A stretch of 64,000 nt of DNA from CAVVEQ01 sp963806635 (lineage in GTDB: Bacteria > Chloroflexota > Anaerolineae > Anaerolineales > Anaerolineaceae). The DNA lies in assembly GCA_963806635.1 (NCBI GenBank), contig CAWDZA010000015.1, positions 930,001-994,000 on the forward strand, in the 5' to 3' direction. A model generated the notes under the pieces. That model worked only from the letters and a program-made list of their open reading frames with translations, was not told the DNA's origin and did not search any database. Positions 41,301 to 49,842 of this stretch are shown piece after piece; position 1 is the first letter of the stretch, and each line of letters opens with the position of its first letter. Position numbers and translations under genes: made by a program.

Positions 41301-42656
41301 CAACTCCAGCAGTCTTTTCAGGCGGTTGTTGCGGTTGATCACCCTGCGGTAAAGATCGTTGAGATCTGAGGTTGCAAAGCGTCCCCCGTCCAATTGCACC
41401 ATCGGGCGCAGGTCAGGAGGGATCACTGGCAGCATGGTCAGGATCATCCATTCCGGTTTATTCCCCGAACGCCGGAAGGCTTCCACTACCTTCAACCGGG
41501 TGGTGGCTTTCTTGCGTTTCTGCTTGCTCTTGGATGTACGTACCTCTTTCCAGAGATCCTCGGAAAGTCGCTCCAGGTCCAGGCGATGCAGGATATCGTA
41601 GAAAGCTTCCGCGCCCATATCAGCCCGGAACACCTGCCCATACTTGGACTTCAACTCGCGGTATTTGGATTCGCTCAGGAAACTGAACGGTTTCAGGGTC
41701 AGAATTTCATCCTTCTGATGCACAGTCTGGTCACTGGAAGCATTGGCCTGATCCTCCAGCTCATTGCGTAAAGACTGCATTTTCTCGTCAGCTTCAGCTT
41801 TTACCTTGGCCATATCCATCTTGATCTGTTCAAGGTCGCGGTTGAGCCGTTCATTCTCCATTTTTTCAATATCATCCAGGTGGGCTTTTACGATCTGCTG
41901 CACCTTGGAGATATGTTTCTGATCAATCGTTTCGCCAGCCTCGACAACCACTTCCTTGGTCGATTCAAAGAGAAGCGCTTTTCGGCTGACCGTACCCATC
42001 TTTTCTTGCAGTGTTTTCTCCAGCGATTGACCGGCCTGAATCTCCGGCTCAAGCTTCTTGGCGATCAGCTCTTCCGAGTTGGTTTCCAGCTCTTTCTTGT
42101 TCTGGTTCAACTCAGCCAGTTTGTGATCCCGGTTTTTCTTCACCTCCAGGATTTGGGTGTTGATCTTACCTGCTTTTTCGTCGTTGATACTGGAAAGCTC
42201 ATCGTCAATGCGTTTAATTGCCTTGGTGCGTGCTTCTTCATCCACAAAAGTGACAATATATTGTGCAAAATAAAGAACACGGTCGAGGTTTCGCCGGGAG
42301 ATATCCAGCAGCAGGCCAAGATAGGAAGGGATGCGGCGGGTGTACCAAATGTGAGCAACGGGAGTAGCCAGCTCAATATGCCCCATTCGTTCGCGGCGCA
42401 CAGAGGAACGGGTCACCTCCACGCCGCATTTATCGCAGATGATACCCTTGTAGCGTGGATTCTTATACTTGCCGCAATAGCATTGGTAATCGCGGGTGGG
42501 TCCGAAAATCGCTTCGCAGAACAGACCATCTTTTTCCGGACGCAGCCGGCGATAATTGATCGTCTCTGGCTTTAGCACCTCACCATAAGACCAGCTTTTA
42601 ATCGTTTCGGGCGATGCCAGACTGATTCGCAACGCAACAAGGCTTTTAGTTTCCAC
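38364..42656 (-). CDS. rpoC: DNA-directed RNA polymerase subunit beta'
   Basis: The 1430-residue catalytic subunit has the zinc ribbon CYCGKYKNPRYKGIICDKCG near residue 60, the active-site Mg loop NADFDGD at 625-631, the trigger-loop and bridge-helix region, and the second zinc site near ACELIHGVCAMCYG. Between about residues 135 and 330 there is a long charged coiled-coil insertion, and the C-terminal tail is Ala/Glu/Val-rich with repeated EAVEAVEP-like units. The start is GTG at 42656 with AAGGAGG seven bases upstream. rpoB is not upstream; a histidine kinase gene is. A terminator follows the stop. Confidence 0.97.
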   Translation of the reverse strand: METKSLVALRISLASPETIKSWSYGEVLKPETINYRRLRPEKDGLFCEAIFGPTRDYQCYCGKYKNPRYKGIICDKCGVEVTRSSVRRERMGHIELATPVAHIWYTRRIPSYLGLLLDISRRNLDRVLYFAQYIVTFVDEEARTKAIKRIDDELSSINDEKAGKINTQILEVKKNRDHKLAELNQNKKELETNSEELIAKKLEPEIQAGQSLEKTLQEKMGTVSRKALLFESTKEVVVEAGETIDQKHISKVQQIVKAHLDDIEKMENERLNRDLEQIKMDMAKVKAEADEKMQSLRNELEDQANASSDQTVHQKDEILTLKPFSFLSESKYRELKSKYGQVFRADMGAEAFYDILHRLDLERLSEDLWKEVRTSKSKQKRKKATTRLKVVEAFRRSGNKPEWMILTMLPVIPPDLRPMVQLDGGRFATSDLNDLYRRVINRNNRLKRLLELGAPDVIVRNEKRMLQEAVDSLVDNSQRGKALSRRGRRELKSLSDMLKGKKGRFRRNLLGKRVDYSGRSVIVVGPNLKLNQCGLPKTMALELFRPFVISRLVNHNYTGNVKGARRLIERNKPEIWEVLDEVIKERPVLLNRAPTLHRLGIQAFEPILIEGSAIQLHPLVTTAFNADFDGDQMAVHVPLSEKAVLEARTLMLASRNLLKPADGEPIISPSKDMVLGVYYLTHMDNRKHRGDGQIFSDMDEVELALQLDMVDIQTAVKIRVNTWVDAQNDRLPEADTRLVDTTVGRVIFNRILPPEVQFVNEELDKGGVKDLIAQVYEICGPDVTTDIADRIKDIGFEYAMKSGATIAVDDITVPAEKEKILADAQSEVEVLQKDYRRGLLTEQERNERIIEIWQNTTKVVSDAVKKSMDPDGNLAVMANSGATKGGFGPISQLAGMRGLMADPAGRIIRLPIQSNFREGLTALEYFISTHGARKGLADTALRTADAGYLTRRLVDIAQDLIINELDCGTKEGVYLRREDDVAGQSFRERLYGRTLCERAVDPGTGEILVEADELLDNYHIRKIEEAKVNIVKVRSTLACELIHGVCAMCYGMDLGRGKLVELGAAVGTVAAESIGEPGTQLTLRTFHTGGVAAGGDITTGLPRVEELFEARRMPKGESVISEINGTAKIITSERGNEMRSVLVEHSQMVSDEYEVPDEWTILASDETAVNVGEKLAEMGEATITAQHSGRVRIEGRKVIVSYELKESEEYVIPTTSRLIIRDGQELEAGQQITEGSINPHQILKIKGREECQKYLMTEIQKVYRAQGQNINDKHFEVIIRKMLGKVQVIRPGDSKYLPSDVLDRLEIRRVNEQLTAEGKQPARFAELLLGVTKASLSTDSFLSASSFQHTIKVLAGAAIASNQDPLYGLKENVIIGKLIPAGTGFVHGRFSEPEAVATEAVEAAEPVEAVEAVEPAAEGATEPKPDMAAE

Positions 42657-42698
42657 GAGGATGCCTCCTTAATTGAACCTGGTTAAAAAAAGACTTTA

Positions 42699-42720
42699 CG
42701 CAAAATCATTCACTTTTGCG
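42699..42720 (-). repeat. Inverted repeat in the rpoC leader
   Basis: CGCAAAA (42699-42705) and TTTTGCG (42714-42720) flank 8 bases, between the promoter-like palindrome and the rpoC start. Likely an RNA hairpin in the leader or a protein site. Confidence 0.35.
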
Positions 42721-42756
42721 CATTGAAGTTAGGGTTTTTATTGGGAAATGCACATG

Positions 42757-42781
42757 CAAACTGTAATTATATCACAGTTTG
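42757..42781. promoter_or_regulatory. Palindrome overlapping a TATAAT box upstream of rpoC
   Basis: CAAACTGT and ACAGTTTG, perfect 8-bp arms around a 9-base centre, embed TATAAT (minus strand, 42771-42766). TTGACA lies at 42785-42780 but only 8 bases away, so these two hexamers are not a normal promoter pair. The layout suggests an operator over the rpoC -10 box, with a leader of about 100 bases. Confidence 0.5.
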
Positions 42782-42796
42782 TCAATAGGGAAGGTT

Positions 42797-45700
42797 TTAT
42801 CCCTGCGGTTGACTTGTGAAAACGTTGGGGATTTCCAGGTAAAAGGTGCTTCCCTTCCCAAGAACGCTTTCCACGTGTACGGTTCCGTGATGTTTTTCTG
42901 CAATCGTCTTCACAATTTTAAGGCCAAGTTTAACCGCCCCGCCGCTCCCGTTTGTTCGCACTCGCTCCACTAATGTGGGAGGCTGGGGATTAAATATCCC
43001 TGGCAGGTCGATGGGGGAAATCCCGATGCCGGTATCCTTTACAAAGTAAGTGATTTTTTCACCACTCGTGAGATAGCCCACATCCACCCTGCCACCGACA
43101 TTCGTGAAATGGATTGCGTTTTCCACCAGGTTAAAGAGCGCCTGCTGCAGCAAAGCTGGGTCGGCAGTTATTTTATCACCGCCAGGCTCCGGCAGTACCG
43201 ACTCCAGGATGATCGATTTATGATTTGCTTCCGGCAGCAACGCTTTTACCACCCGCTCGACAATAACTGTCGCTGGAATTATTTCCTGCTTGATCCCTTC
43301 CCCGGATTCCAACCTGCCCAGGTCCAGAAGATTGCTCACCAGGTGGGTCATCCCGTCGATCCCGGAATTAATTTTCTTCAAATAGTCCTGCTGCTGCTCA
43401 TTGAGCTCACCCACCATGGGCAGCATGGTCGTGTAACCCTTCAGGATCGAAAGCGGGGATCGCAGGTCGTGGCTGACCGTCTCGACAAATTCAGTTTTTT
43501 CCTTATCCAGCTTTTTAAAGGCTGTGATCTCACGCAGGGTACAAATTTTGCCGATCATGCTTCCCTGGGCATAGACTGGCGAGATATCTGCCATGAAAAT
43601 ACGTTTGTTCCGCAGCGTGATTTCCCGCTGCGCAGGTGAAAAACCTTCCTGGCTGCGTAGAAGTTGGATGAGCTCCCGGTCCGCAAGAGTCTCTTCCAGG
43701 CTGCTCCCTTTGGAAGTATCCCTCACCAGCTCATGCAGGTCCTGGGCTGCCGGATTCAACATGAGCAATTGATTCCGCTCATCAAATACAAGGATGGGTT
43801 CCGGTGAGGAAGCCAGCACCGCCTCCAGCCGCTGCCGGGAGATCTCGGTGGAACAATACAGCGCCGCATTGGAGGCTGCCAGGGAGGCTTGATCGCCCAG
43901 CATATTGATGAATTGAACTTCTTCTTCGGTGAACTCCCGGCTCTGTTCATACCCCACCCAAAGGACGCCGTAATATTTATCCTCATAGTGGAGCGAACGC
44001 GCTATCAACGCCGTGGGAGTGGGGCGGTCCTCCGGGATCTCCAGCCGGCGCATCCGGGAGGGTTTGGGAAGGACCAGCAATTCCTGGTGTTTCATGAATT
44101 CAAAGAGCGGCCGGTCGAAATAACCATATACATCGGTGAGCGTGCCGGTCTTCATGATAAAGAAGCCGTCAGGGTAAGTTTTGAGGGTTACCTCCGGCAC
44201 AAGGATGATCCTTGCCGAAGAACCCCTGGTTCCCAGGGCTGCTGTCAGAACCCCTTGCATTGATGTTTCGATATCCAGGCTGGAGGCTACGCTCTTGCTC
44301 ACCTTCACAAGGTGATCCAATTCATCCAGCCGCGTGCGCAGGCTGGCGCGCATTTCATCGAAGGATTGCCCCAGCCTACCCACTTCATCCTCGCCCTTGG
44401 CAGCCGCTGCCTGGGTCAGGTCACCCTTCGCCATTCGGGTTGTCTCGGTATTCAGGGATTTCAGCGACTCAGAAACCCGATTAAGACTGATCATCAATCC
44501 AGCAATTGCCCCCAGAATCAACACGGAGGTGATGAAAAGCAAAGGAAAGGCGATCGAAAACGTACGTTGGGCGACCACCGAATATGGGACGTTGAGGATC
44601 AAACTCCAGTCACTCTCCGGGATAGGTTGAAAATAATTGATCGAATCGATCCCCGATGGGGTGGTCCAATCAAAATAACCGGTGCCGTCAGAGGACCAGC
44701 TTATATAATTTGTGATGCTCATATCCGGGCGAACATCTTCAAGGGAGAGCATCCCCCCGTTGAATAAGATTGCGTTTCCCGCGCTACGCTCAAAGGTGTT
44801 CAGCGCGGCGAACAGCTTTTTCTCATCCTGGTTGAGAGCAAATTGGGTTCTGCCAAGCAGGACTCCTTCCAAACCGCCATCGGGTTTTTCGATGGGCCGC
44901 ATGAAGGTCACCTGAACATCCCCATCTGTCCGGGGTGCCATGCTCACCTCTGCCTTCAACCCATCCAGCACCCGATGAATATTGTCCAATTCTTCGCCGG
45001 TCAGATTCTCGCCATTCTTCTCATCCGCAGGGTAAGTGCCCAACACGTTGAGCTTGTCATCCAGGAGGATCGCTTCCGAAAAGAACCCAACCGCTCGTTC
45101 GTTCTTTTTAATGACCCTCGCAAATTCCTCTGGGGAAAGTGAAAGTAAATCCGGCGAACCCAACCCCTGGATGGTCGATTGACCTCTTTCAACCAGGCTG
45201 CCAATATCTCCGCTAACCAAAGCCGCCTTGTTGATCAGGTCTTCGCGAATGATCTGAAGTGAAACGTTCCTGGCCATCACCCAAATGGATATCGCCAGGC
45301 TCACCAGGATGGCGATAAGGAAAGGAAGGGTAGCGATCAAAAATTGAAGCTTTAAGCTTTTTTCGATCGGTGAAGGGATCAAATCCTGCGTTTCGAACCA
45401 AAGGTCTTTCCTGCGATGATGGATGATCTCAGCGGCTGCCCCGGCGATAAGCAATTCAATTCCCAGAAGCAAATACCCCTGCCAGGCCTGCGTCAGACTA
45501 AAATCCAGCCGGGTCGAAAGCTGGCCAGTGGTGGATATGAACGCGATCAGGATTGCAGCAGGAAAGAATAAGATCACACAGAATGCGGCTGCCGGGAGTG
45601 GATGCCTTAGCCAACCAAACACCCGGGTCCGAAAATTCTGGTGCAGCAAATATCCAAATATCATCGCAAGCAGGATCATAGCGAGCGGGGTGAATAGCGT

Positions 45701-46084
45701 GTGGGTCACGTACACACTCTGAATCAACCCGCTGAATCCGGCGATCACCATCGCCGGTAGGATGCCGATCATACCGGCTGCCAGCACCCAGGGTAACGCT
45801 GCAAAAATAAAAAGCACCCCCTGCTGCCCCTGATGGGATGCACCGACGAGTGTGGAATCCCCCCGGCCCTGTAAGCCAAATAGTAGACTGGTCAGCGGAA
45901 CGCAGATCAACAGGAATATAAATAGGCTCCGACGGTTGGGAATCCTATCGAAAACCCGGTCCTTCCAGCGGTTGGTCAGCCAAAGGATGAAAAAGAGCAG
46001 CAAGAACCAACCCAGCCAGCCGGCCAGATCGCCAGGTCCTTTGATGAACATGGGGTAAGGGAACAGGGTTGGTATGAACCGCAT
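42797..46084 (-). CDS. Large membrane sensor histidine kinase (Cache-HAMP-GAF-PAS-HisKA-HATPase)
   Basis: The 1095-residue kinase starts with about six membrane helices (residues 1-230), another helix near 255, an extracytoplasmic Cache-like sensor (about 285-505), a helix near 515, HAMP (NRVSESLKSL to GEDEVGRLGQSFDEMR), a GAF-like domain, a PAS domain (LASSPEPILVFDERNQLL), HisKA with the phosphorylated His in VETVSHDLRSPLSILKGY, and HATPase with ALFNLVENAIHF, DTGIGIS and a degenerate G2 loop. No response regulator is adjacent. TAAAAT ends 9 bases before the ATG. The signal is unknown. The gene ends 140 bases before the rpoC start. Confidence 0.88.
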   Translation of the reverse strand: MRFIPTLFPYPMFIKGPGDLAGWLGWFLLLFFILWLTNRWKDRVFDRIPNRRSLFIFLLICVPLTSLLFGLQGRGDSTLVGASHQGQQGVLFIFAALPWVLAAGMIGILPAMVIAGFSGLIQSVYVTHTLFTPLAMILLAMIFGYLLHQNFRTRVFGWLRHPLPAAAFCVILFFPAAILIAFISTTGQLSTRLDFSLTQAWQGYLLLGIELLIAGAAAEIIHHRRKDLWFETQDLIPSPIEKSLKLQFLIATLPFLIAILVSLAISIWVMARNVSLQIIREDLINKAALVSGDIGSLVERGQSTIQGLGSPDLLSLSPEEFARVIKKNERAVGFFSEAILLDDKLNVLGTYPADEKNGENLTGEELDNIHRVLDGLKAEVSMAPRTDGDVQVTFMRPIEKPDGGLEGVLLGRTQFALNQDEKKLFAALNTFERSAGNAILFNGGMLSLEDVRPDMSITNYISWSSDGTGYFDWTTPSGIDSINYFQPIPESDWSLILNVPYSVVAQRTFSIAFPLLFITSVLILGAIAGLMISLNRVSESLKSLNTETTRMAKGDLTQAAAAKGEDEVGRLGQSFDEMRASLRTRLDELDHLVKVSKSVASSLDIETSMQGVLTAALGTRGSSARIILVPEVTLKTYPDGFFIMKTGTLTDVYGYFDRPLFEFMKHQELLVLPKPSRMRRLEIPEDRPTPTALIARSLHYEDKYYGVLWVGYEQSREFTEEEVQFINMLGDQASLAASNAALYCSTEISRQRLEAVLASSPEPILVFDERNQLLMLNPAAQDLHELVRDTSKGSSLEETLADRELIQLLRSQEGFSPAQREITLRNKRIFMADISPVYAQGSMIGKICTLREITAFKKLDKEKTEFVETVSHDLRSPLSILKGYTTMLPMVGELNEQQQDYLKKINSGIDGMTHLVSNLLDLGRLESGEGIKQEIIPATVIVERVVKALLPEANHKSIILESVLPEPGGDKITADPALLQQALFNLVENAIHFTNVGGRVDVGYLTSGEKITYFVKDTGIGISPIDLPGIFNPQPPTLVERVRTNGSGGAVKLGLKIVKTIAEKHHGTVHVESVLGKGSTFYLEIPNVFTSQPQG

Positions 46085-46102
46085 AACAGCTTGATTTTAG
46101 TA

Positions 46103-47434
46103 TTAATTCGGAAAATCTGCCTGTTTATCCACCGTTTTGCGAAAACTCCGGTAATAGAACGGGGTTGATTTTTTCGTGTCCCCTGCCCGGATGGTATCCA
46201 ACCATTGCTGGGTGGACTGGTCGGCAGTTTCGAACGCCTTCAAGGTGAACTCCCGGCGATGCGCAGCGGAGGAGTGGACGTGCTTCGCCGATTCCTCCTG
46301 CAATGCTGCCTCCAGCCGGTCGCGGTCCCCTTTTATGATTGGCGCGCGCTCCGCGTAATTGGCCATGACAAGTCGGTGCAGTTCCTCACCCCGCCACCAA
46401 ACAGTGGATGGATCAAATTTGCCTTCCGGAAATTTTTCCCAGTCCGGCAGACCGGAATCCAACCAGAGGGGTTTAAAGATGGATAGACAGGGAGCCGCGG
46501 TACCCGACATCCAGAAGGAATCCCTGGAATCGTTGAGCTCCGCGACCATCGAACCCGCAGTTTGGCTCCCCCGCACCGGACCCCAGCCGGCGTGCATGCA
46601 AATATCCGCCCCGAGGATCGCATCGCCCGGATTCCAGTTGGGATTCCCGTCTTCGCGGTGATTTCGTAAAATCCGGATCATATCAAGGATTTCAAGCGAT
46701 CCAAGTTTCGCGCGCAGCATATCCGTGCTGCAGGTTTGCCTGGATTGTCCAGCTCCAAAGGTCGTGATGATCAAATCCGAATAGCATTTTCGAAAATTAA
46801 ATTCTTCGCGCTTTTTGCACCAGCCCCGTTTTACCGCCTCATCCACCAGATCTTTTGATGCAACATCCCACTTGCTTTCAATCGTCAGGATATTTGAGAT
46901 CGAGCGGATATCTTTAACCTTTTCGGCAGCCCATTGCCTGCCGGCGGTCTCCAGCACCCACGCCTCCTTGCGGTCGGCGATCAGGTAGCTGTTATCGTAA
47001 TAAAAAGCGTGGGAAAATCCGCAATTCCCGGATTGGCCATATTCCTTAAGCAGGCTGGTTATCACTTCCAGCGCTTCAAAGGCGCTAGTGGAGCGCTCGA
47101 GTGCCAGGCGCAGAAAATCCATTCCGATCAACCCTGGCTTTTTGTTATCCGTATACCGGGTGAAAACCGCCTCGTTCCCGATCACCACCCCATTCTCGTT
47201 CGCACCGATCTCTGCGCCCCAGATCCAAAAGGGTTTGGAAAGCAGGACGGAGTACGTCTTTTTCACCTGTGGGATTTCGATATAGGTGCAGCGAACCATG
47301 CTTCCGGCAGGATGAGTCTTGCCTTCGATCAGCACCAATTCCTGGGCTTCGTTGGGGTCGCGGTCAGAGTTCTTGGCAAAAAGCAGGTTGCCATTGACAG
47401 TGGCGTTGGGGAGTGCAACGAATGTATCGCACAT
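46103..47434 (-). CDS. C69 family dipeptidase (secernin-like)
   Basis: The 443-residue Ntn-hydrolase begins MCDTFVALPNATVNGNLLFA, so the nucleophile would be Cys2 after removal of Met. FAKNSDRDPNEAQ and WIWGAEIGANENGVVIGNEA are typical of secernins and dipeptidase A relatives. The enzyme should cleave dipeptides or act on an amide; true secernins have uncertain substrates. It starts 4 bases after the cmk stop and closes the long surface-sugar operon. It has no signal peptide. Confidence 0.83.
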   Translation of the reverse strand: MCDTFVALPNATVNGNLLFAKNSDRDPNEAQELVLIEGKTHPAGSMVRCTYIEIPQVKKTYSVLLSKPFWIWGAEIGANENGVVIGNEAVFTRYTDNKKPGLIGMDFLRLALERSTSAFEALEVITSLLKEYGQSGNCGFSHAFYYDNSYLIADRKEAWVLETAGRQWAAEKVKDIRSISNILTIESKWDVASKDLVDEAVKRGWCKKREEFNFRKCYSDLIITTFGAGQSRQTCSTDMLRAKLGSLEILDMIRILRNHREDGNPNWNPGDAILGADICMHAGWGPVRGSQTAGSMVAELNDSRDSFWMSGTAAPCLSIFKPLWLDSGLPDWEKFPEGKFDPSTVWWRGEELHRLVMANYAERAPIIKGDRDRLEAALQEESAKHVHSSAAHRREFTLKAFETADQSTQQWLDTIRAGDTKKSTPFYYRSFRKTVDKQADFPN

Positions 47435-47438
47435 GGCA

Positions 47439-48140
47439 TTAATCCTTCTTTATGATCATCATCACTTCATCGAAAACCTGCTCAAGCGTTTTACCATCCG
47501 TGTTTATGATCACGGCGTCCGCGGCAGGTTTGAGTGGGGCAGTTGCCCTTGATGAATCGATCTTATCCCTTTTAATCATCGCCGCCAGGAGCTCTGCGAA
47601 ATCGGCTAGCTCTCCCCGGTCTGTAAGCTCCTTCATCCGCCGCCGGGCACGTTCCTCCGCGGATGCCTCCAGGAATAATTTATTTCGTGCACTTGGCATG
47701 ACCACGGTGCCGATATCCCGTCCAATCATCACCACATTCCCGCGGGTTCCGATCCTTTGCTGCTGCGCGGTCAACTCACGGCGAACTTCGGGATACGCTG
47801 ATACCCGGGAAACATTCTCTTCAACGGACTTATCCCGGATCGCCCAGGTGACATCCACACCATCTAGAAGGATGTCATTGGTGCGCCCGTCCTGGTTTGA
47901 AGGTGGTTGAACATCGATCTGTATCTGATGCACCATACGGCTTACCTGCGCTTCATTTCCAAGGTCAAGATTGTGCTGCATGGCTGCCAGGGTGGCTGCG
48001 CGGTACATTACGCCTGTATCAAAGAACAGGTAACCGAGGTGATCCGCCACGAGCTTTCCAAGCGTGGATTTACCCGAAGCAGCCGGTCCATCGATCGCAA
48101 TACAATTCATCTTCGGCTGAGTTTTCGCGAATTCACTCAT
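47439..48140 (-). CDS. cmk: Cytidylate kinase
   Basis: The 233-residue nucleotide kinase phosphorylates CMP/dCMP. Walker A is IAIDGPAASGKSTLGKL, followed by FFDTGVMYRAATL, MIGRDIGTVVMPSA and LFLEASAEERARRR. I chose ATG 48140, which overlaps the preceding stop by 8 bases; alternatives are ATG 48158 (adds 6 residues) and ATG 48110 (starts MNCIAIDG, standard Cmk length). Its place at the end of a surface-polysaccharide operon may be incidental, although CMP recycling is linked to CDP-sugar use. Confidence 0.9.
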   Translation of the reverse strand: MSEFAKTQPKMNCIAIDGPAASGKSTLGKLVADHLGYLFFDTGVMYRAATLAAMQHNLDLGNEAQVSRMVHQIQIDVQPPSNQDGRTNDILLDGVDVTWAIRDKSVEENVSRVSAYPEVRRELTAQQQRIGTRGNVVMIGRDIGTVVMPSARNKLFLEASAEERARRRMKELTDRGELADFAELLAAMIKRDKIDSSRATAPLKPAADAVIINTDGKTLEQVFDEVMMIIKKD

Positions 48141-49839
48141 TCGTACCCGTTCCGCCATCCGGGAAGAGATCGTTACGTACCCACAAAATGAGAAAATCCT
48201 GCTGAACAGGCGTGTTCCCGTAAATGATCCAATTCAGCCATTCCTTCCCTGTCATCAGCGTCCAGGGGACGCTTTCATTCCGGGTGAAATCCTGACCCCG
48301 GTAGGAAGCGGGTAATTGCGGGTTTTCACTGGCAGTTGTGATCAGAATATCGGGGGTTTCGTTCGGGGCGAGTGCAGTCACGAACCTGGCATCCCGGTAA
48401 TAACGCAATACCCATTGAAGGGAAGCATCTTCAACATTGAGACTGGTCACACCCAGCCCGCCGGGAACGCCTTGTTTTTGGCGGGAGATGTCATCGATCG
48501 TACGGATCAATAATCCAGCTTCAGCCGGGATGGGTTCAGGCGCAAGGATATTGGCAGACTGCGCACCTCCCAATCCCGCGGCGCGGCGGCTCATGCTTGC
48601 ACCGAAAACCAGCAAAACTACAACAGTACCAATGCCAAGCCCGAAAAAGGATACCTTCCACGACCAACCCCAGCCGATCAAAAAGGCCGAGATTGCCAGC
48701 ATCAAAGCGGTGAGCGCGATCCCCGCCACCGCCAGCTGAAAGTCGGCTGAACCTGGTTCATAAACCAGCAAATTGGCAATTTTAAGGCTGCAAAATATCA
48801 ACAACAAACTGCAGGCAGCAGCGTAAATATAGGAAACCAAGGGGTACGCTTCAGGACGATGCACCCATTTTTGTATTTCCACTGCCCCGGCGACACATAG
48901 CGGCAGCGACACCCAGGCAAGGTCGGTTACCCTGTGCTGCGGGTAAATAAAGATGAGCAAAGCAGCGATCAAAATCCAGCGCGCCAGGAACCCGGATAAA
49001 CGATTCTTTTGCATCAAACCGCGAATCACGCCCACGCTGCCAAGCATAAAAGTCAGCGGCATCATGACCAGCAGAACCAGCAGCAAACGGGTGAACATTC
49101 CCTGGGATTGCATATCAGCGGAAGGCAACCAACCCCGCGCGGCAGTTAGGATGCCTGCCCCAAATCCATTGATCAGCCAGGGATATTTTGCAATAACCAA
49201 TCCGATGGTCAGAAGGGTTAACCCCGCGCTAAAAATTACTTTCCACCATTGGATGGCATTATGGTCATTAATTTCACGATCATCAGACGGGTCAAAAATA
49301 CGACCCCTCATCCAGGCAGTAGCTCCACCAATGGCTGCCAACCCGGTGAAAATGAACGGCCCGCTAAGTATCGCCGAGGCTCCCAGAATACCCATCCACA
49401 CCGAATTCCGTTTCTCTAAAGCAGCAAAGAAACAGATCACCACCGCGATCGCAACCATTCCACCGCCAGCTTCCCGGCTCAGGAAGATCAGGAATGGGTC
49501 AAATGCGATGAAGAACATCAGCAGGATGGTTGTAAGTCTTCCGAGTCGTTCCCGGAAAAAAAGCGGTACCAGCACAAAAAGCACTCCAGTAAGAGCCGGT
49601 AGAAGCCTGGCTGCCAGGTTCGAGCTGCCAAAAATGGAGAAGAGGATAGCGGTTAGACCGGTGGAGATGGGTGCTGCGGTGACCAACACGCTGGGGGAAT
49701 TGAAAAAATGCAGGGATTGCAGAGCTTGCGAGGCTTCCAGGTTGGTCAGCGGCGTGACCCCAAGCTGGATGAACCGCAGCGCTGCGGCCAGGATCAAAGC
49801 AAGAATGTAATAAAGGTCATCCAAATTATTTCTTTTCAC
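48133..49839 (-). CDS. Membrane glycosyltransferase-like protein (GT39/PMT type)
   Basis: The 568-residue integral membrane protein has about 11 hydrophobic helices and a C-terminal soluble domain (LLIRTIDDISRQKQG to FLILWVRNDLFP). The first loop, TPLTNLEASQALQSLHFFN, sits where GT39/ArnT-like enzymes carry an acidic catalytic residue (here Glu in NLEA). The helix pattern and the NSP-loop suggest a polyprenyl-phosphate-sugar-dependent transferase; acceptor unknown. The start is GTG 49839 with AGGGAAG upstream, 3 bases after the DUF2298 stop. Confidence 0.65.
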   Translation of the reverse strand: MKRNNLDDLYYILALILAAALRFIQLGVTPLTNLEASQALQSLHFFNSPSVLVTAAPISTGLTAILFSIFGSSNLAARLLPALTGVLFVLVPLFFRERLGRLTTILLMFFIAFDPFLIFLSREAGGGMVAIAVVICFFAALEKRNSVWMGILGASAILSGPFIFTGLAAIGGATAWMRGRIFDPSDDREINDHNAIQWWKVIFSAGLTLLTIGLVIAKYPWLINGFGAGILTAARGWLPSADMQSQGMFTRLLLVLLVMMPLTFMLGSVGVIRGLMQKNRLSGFLARWILIAALLIFIYPQHRVTDLAWVSLPLCVAGAVEIQKWVHRPEAYPLVSYIYAAACSLLLIFCSLKIANLLVYEPGSADFQLAVAGIALTALMLAISAFLIGWGWSWKVSFFGLGIGTVVVLLVFGASMSRRAAGLGGAQSANILAPEPIPAEAGLLIRTIDDISRQKQGVPGGLGVTSLNVEDASLQWVLRYYRDARFVTALAPNETPDILITTASENPQLPASYRGQDFTRNESVPWTLMTGKEWLNWIIYGNTPVQQDFLILWVRNDLFPDGGTGTNE

Positions 49840-49842
49840 AAT

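Noticed and set aside
38572..42575. Plus-strand reading frames opposite rpoC and the 1-kb frames opposite other large genes
   Set aside because: They are complementary shadows of highly conserved coding sequence with no recognisable domains.
42766..42785. TTGACA and TATAAT upstream of rpoC as one promoter
   Set aside because: The hexamers are only 8 bases apart, far from the usual 16-18; TATAAT may be used with another upstream element, but this pair is not a standard promoter.
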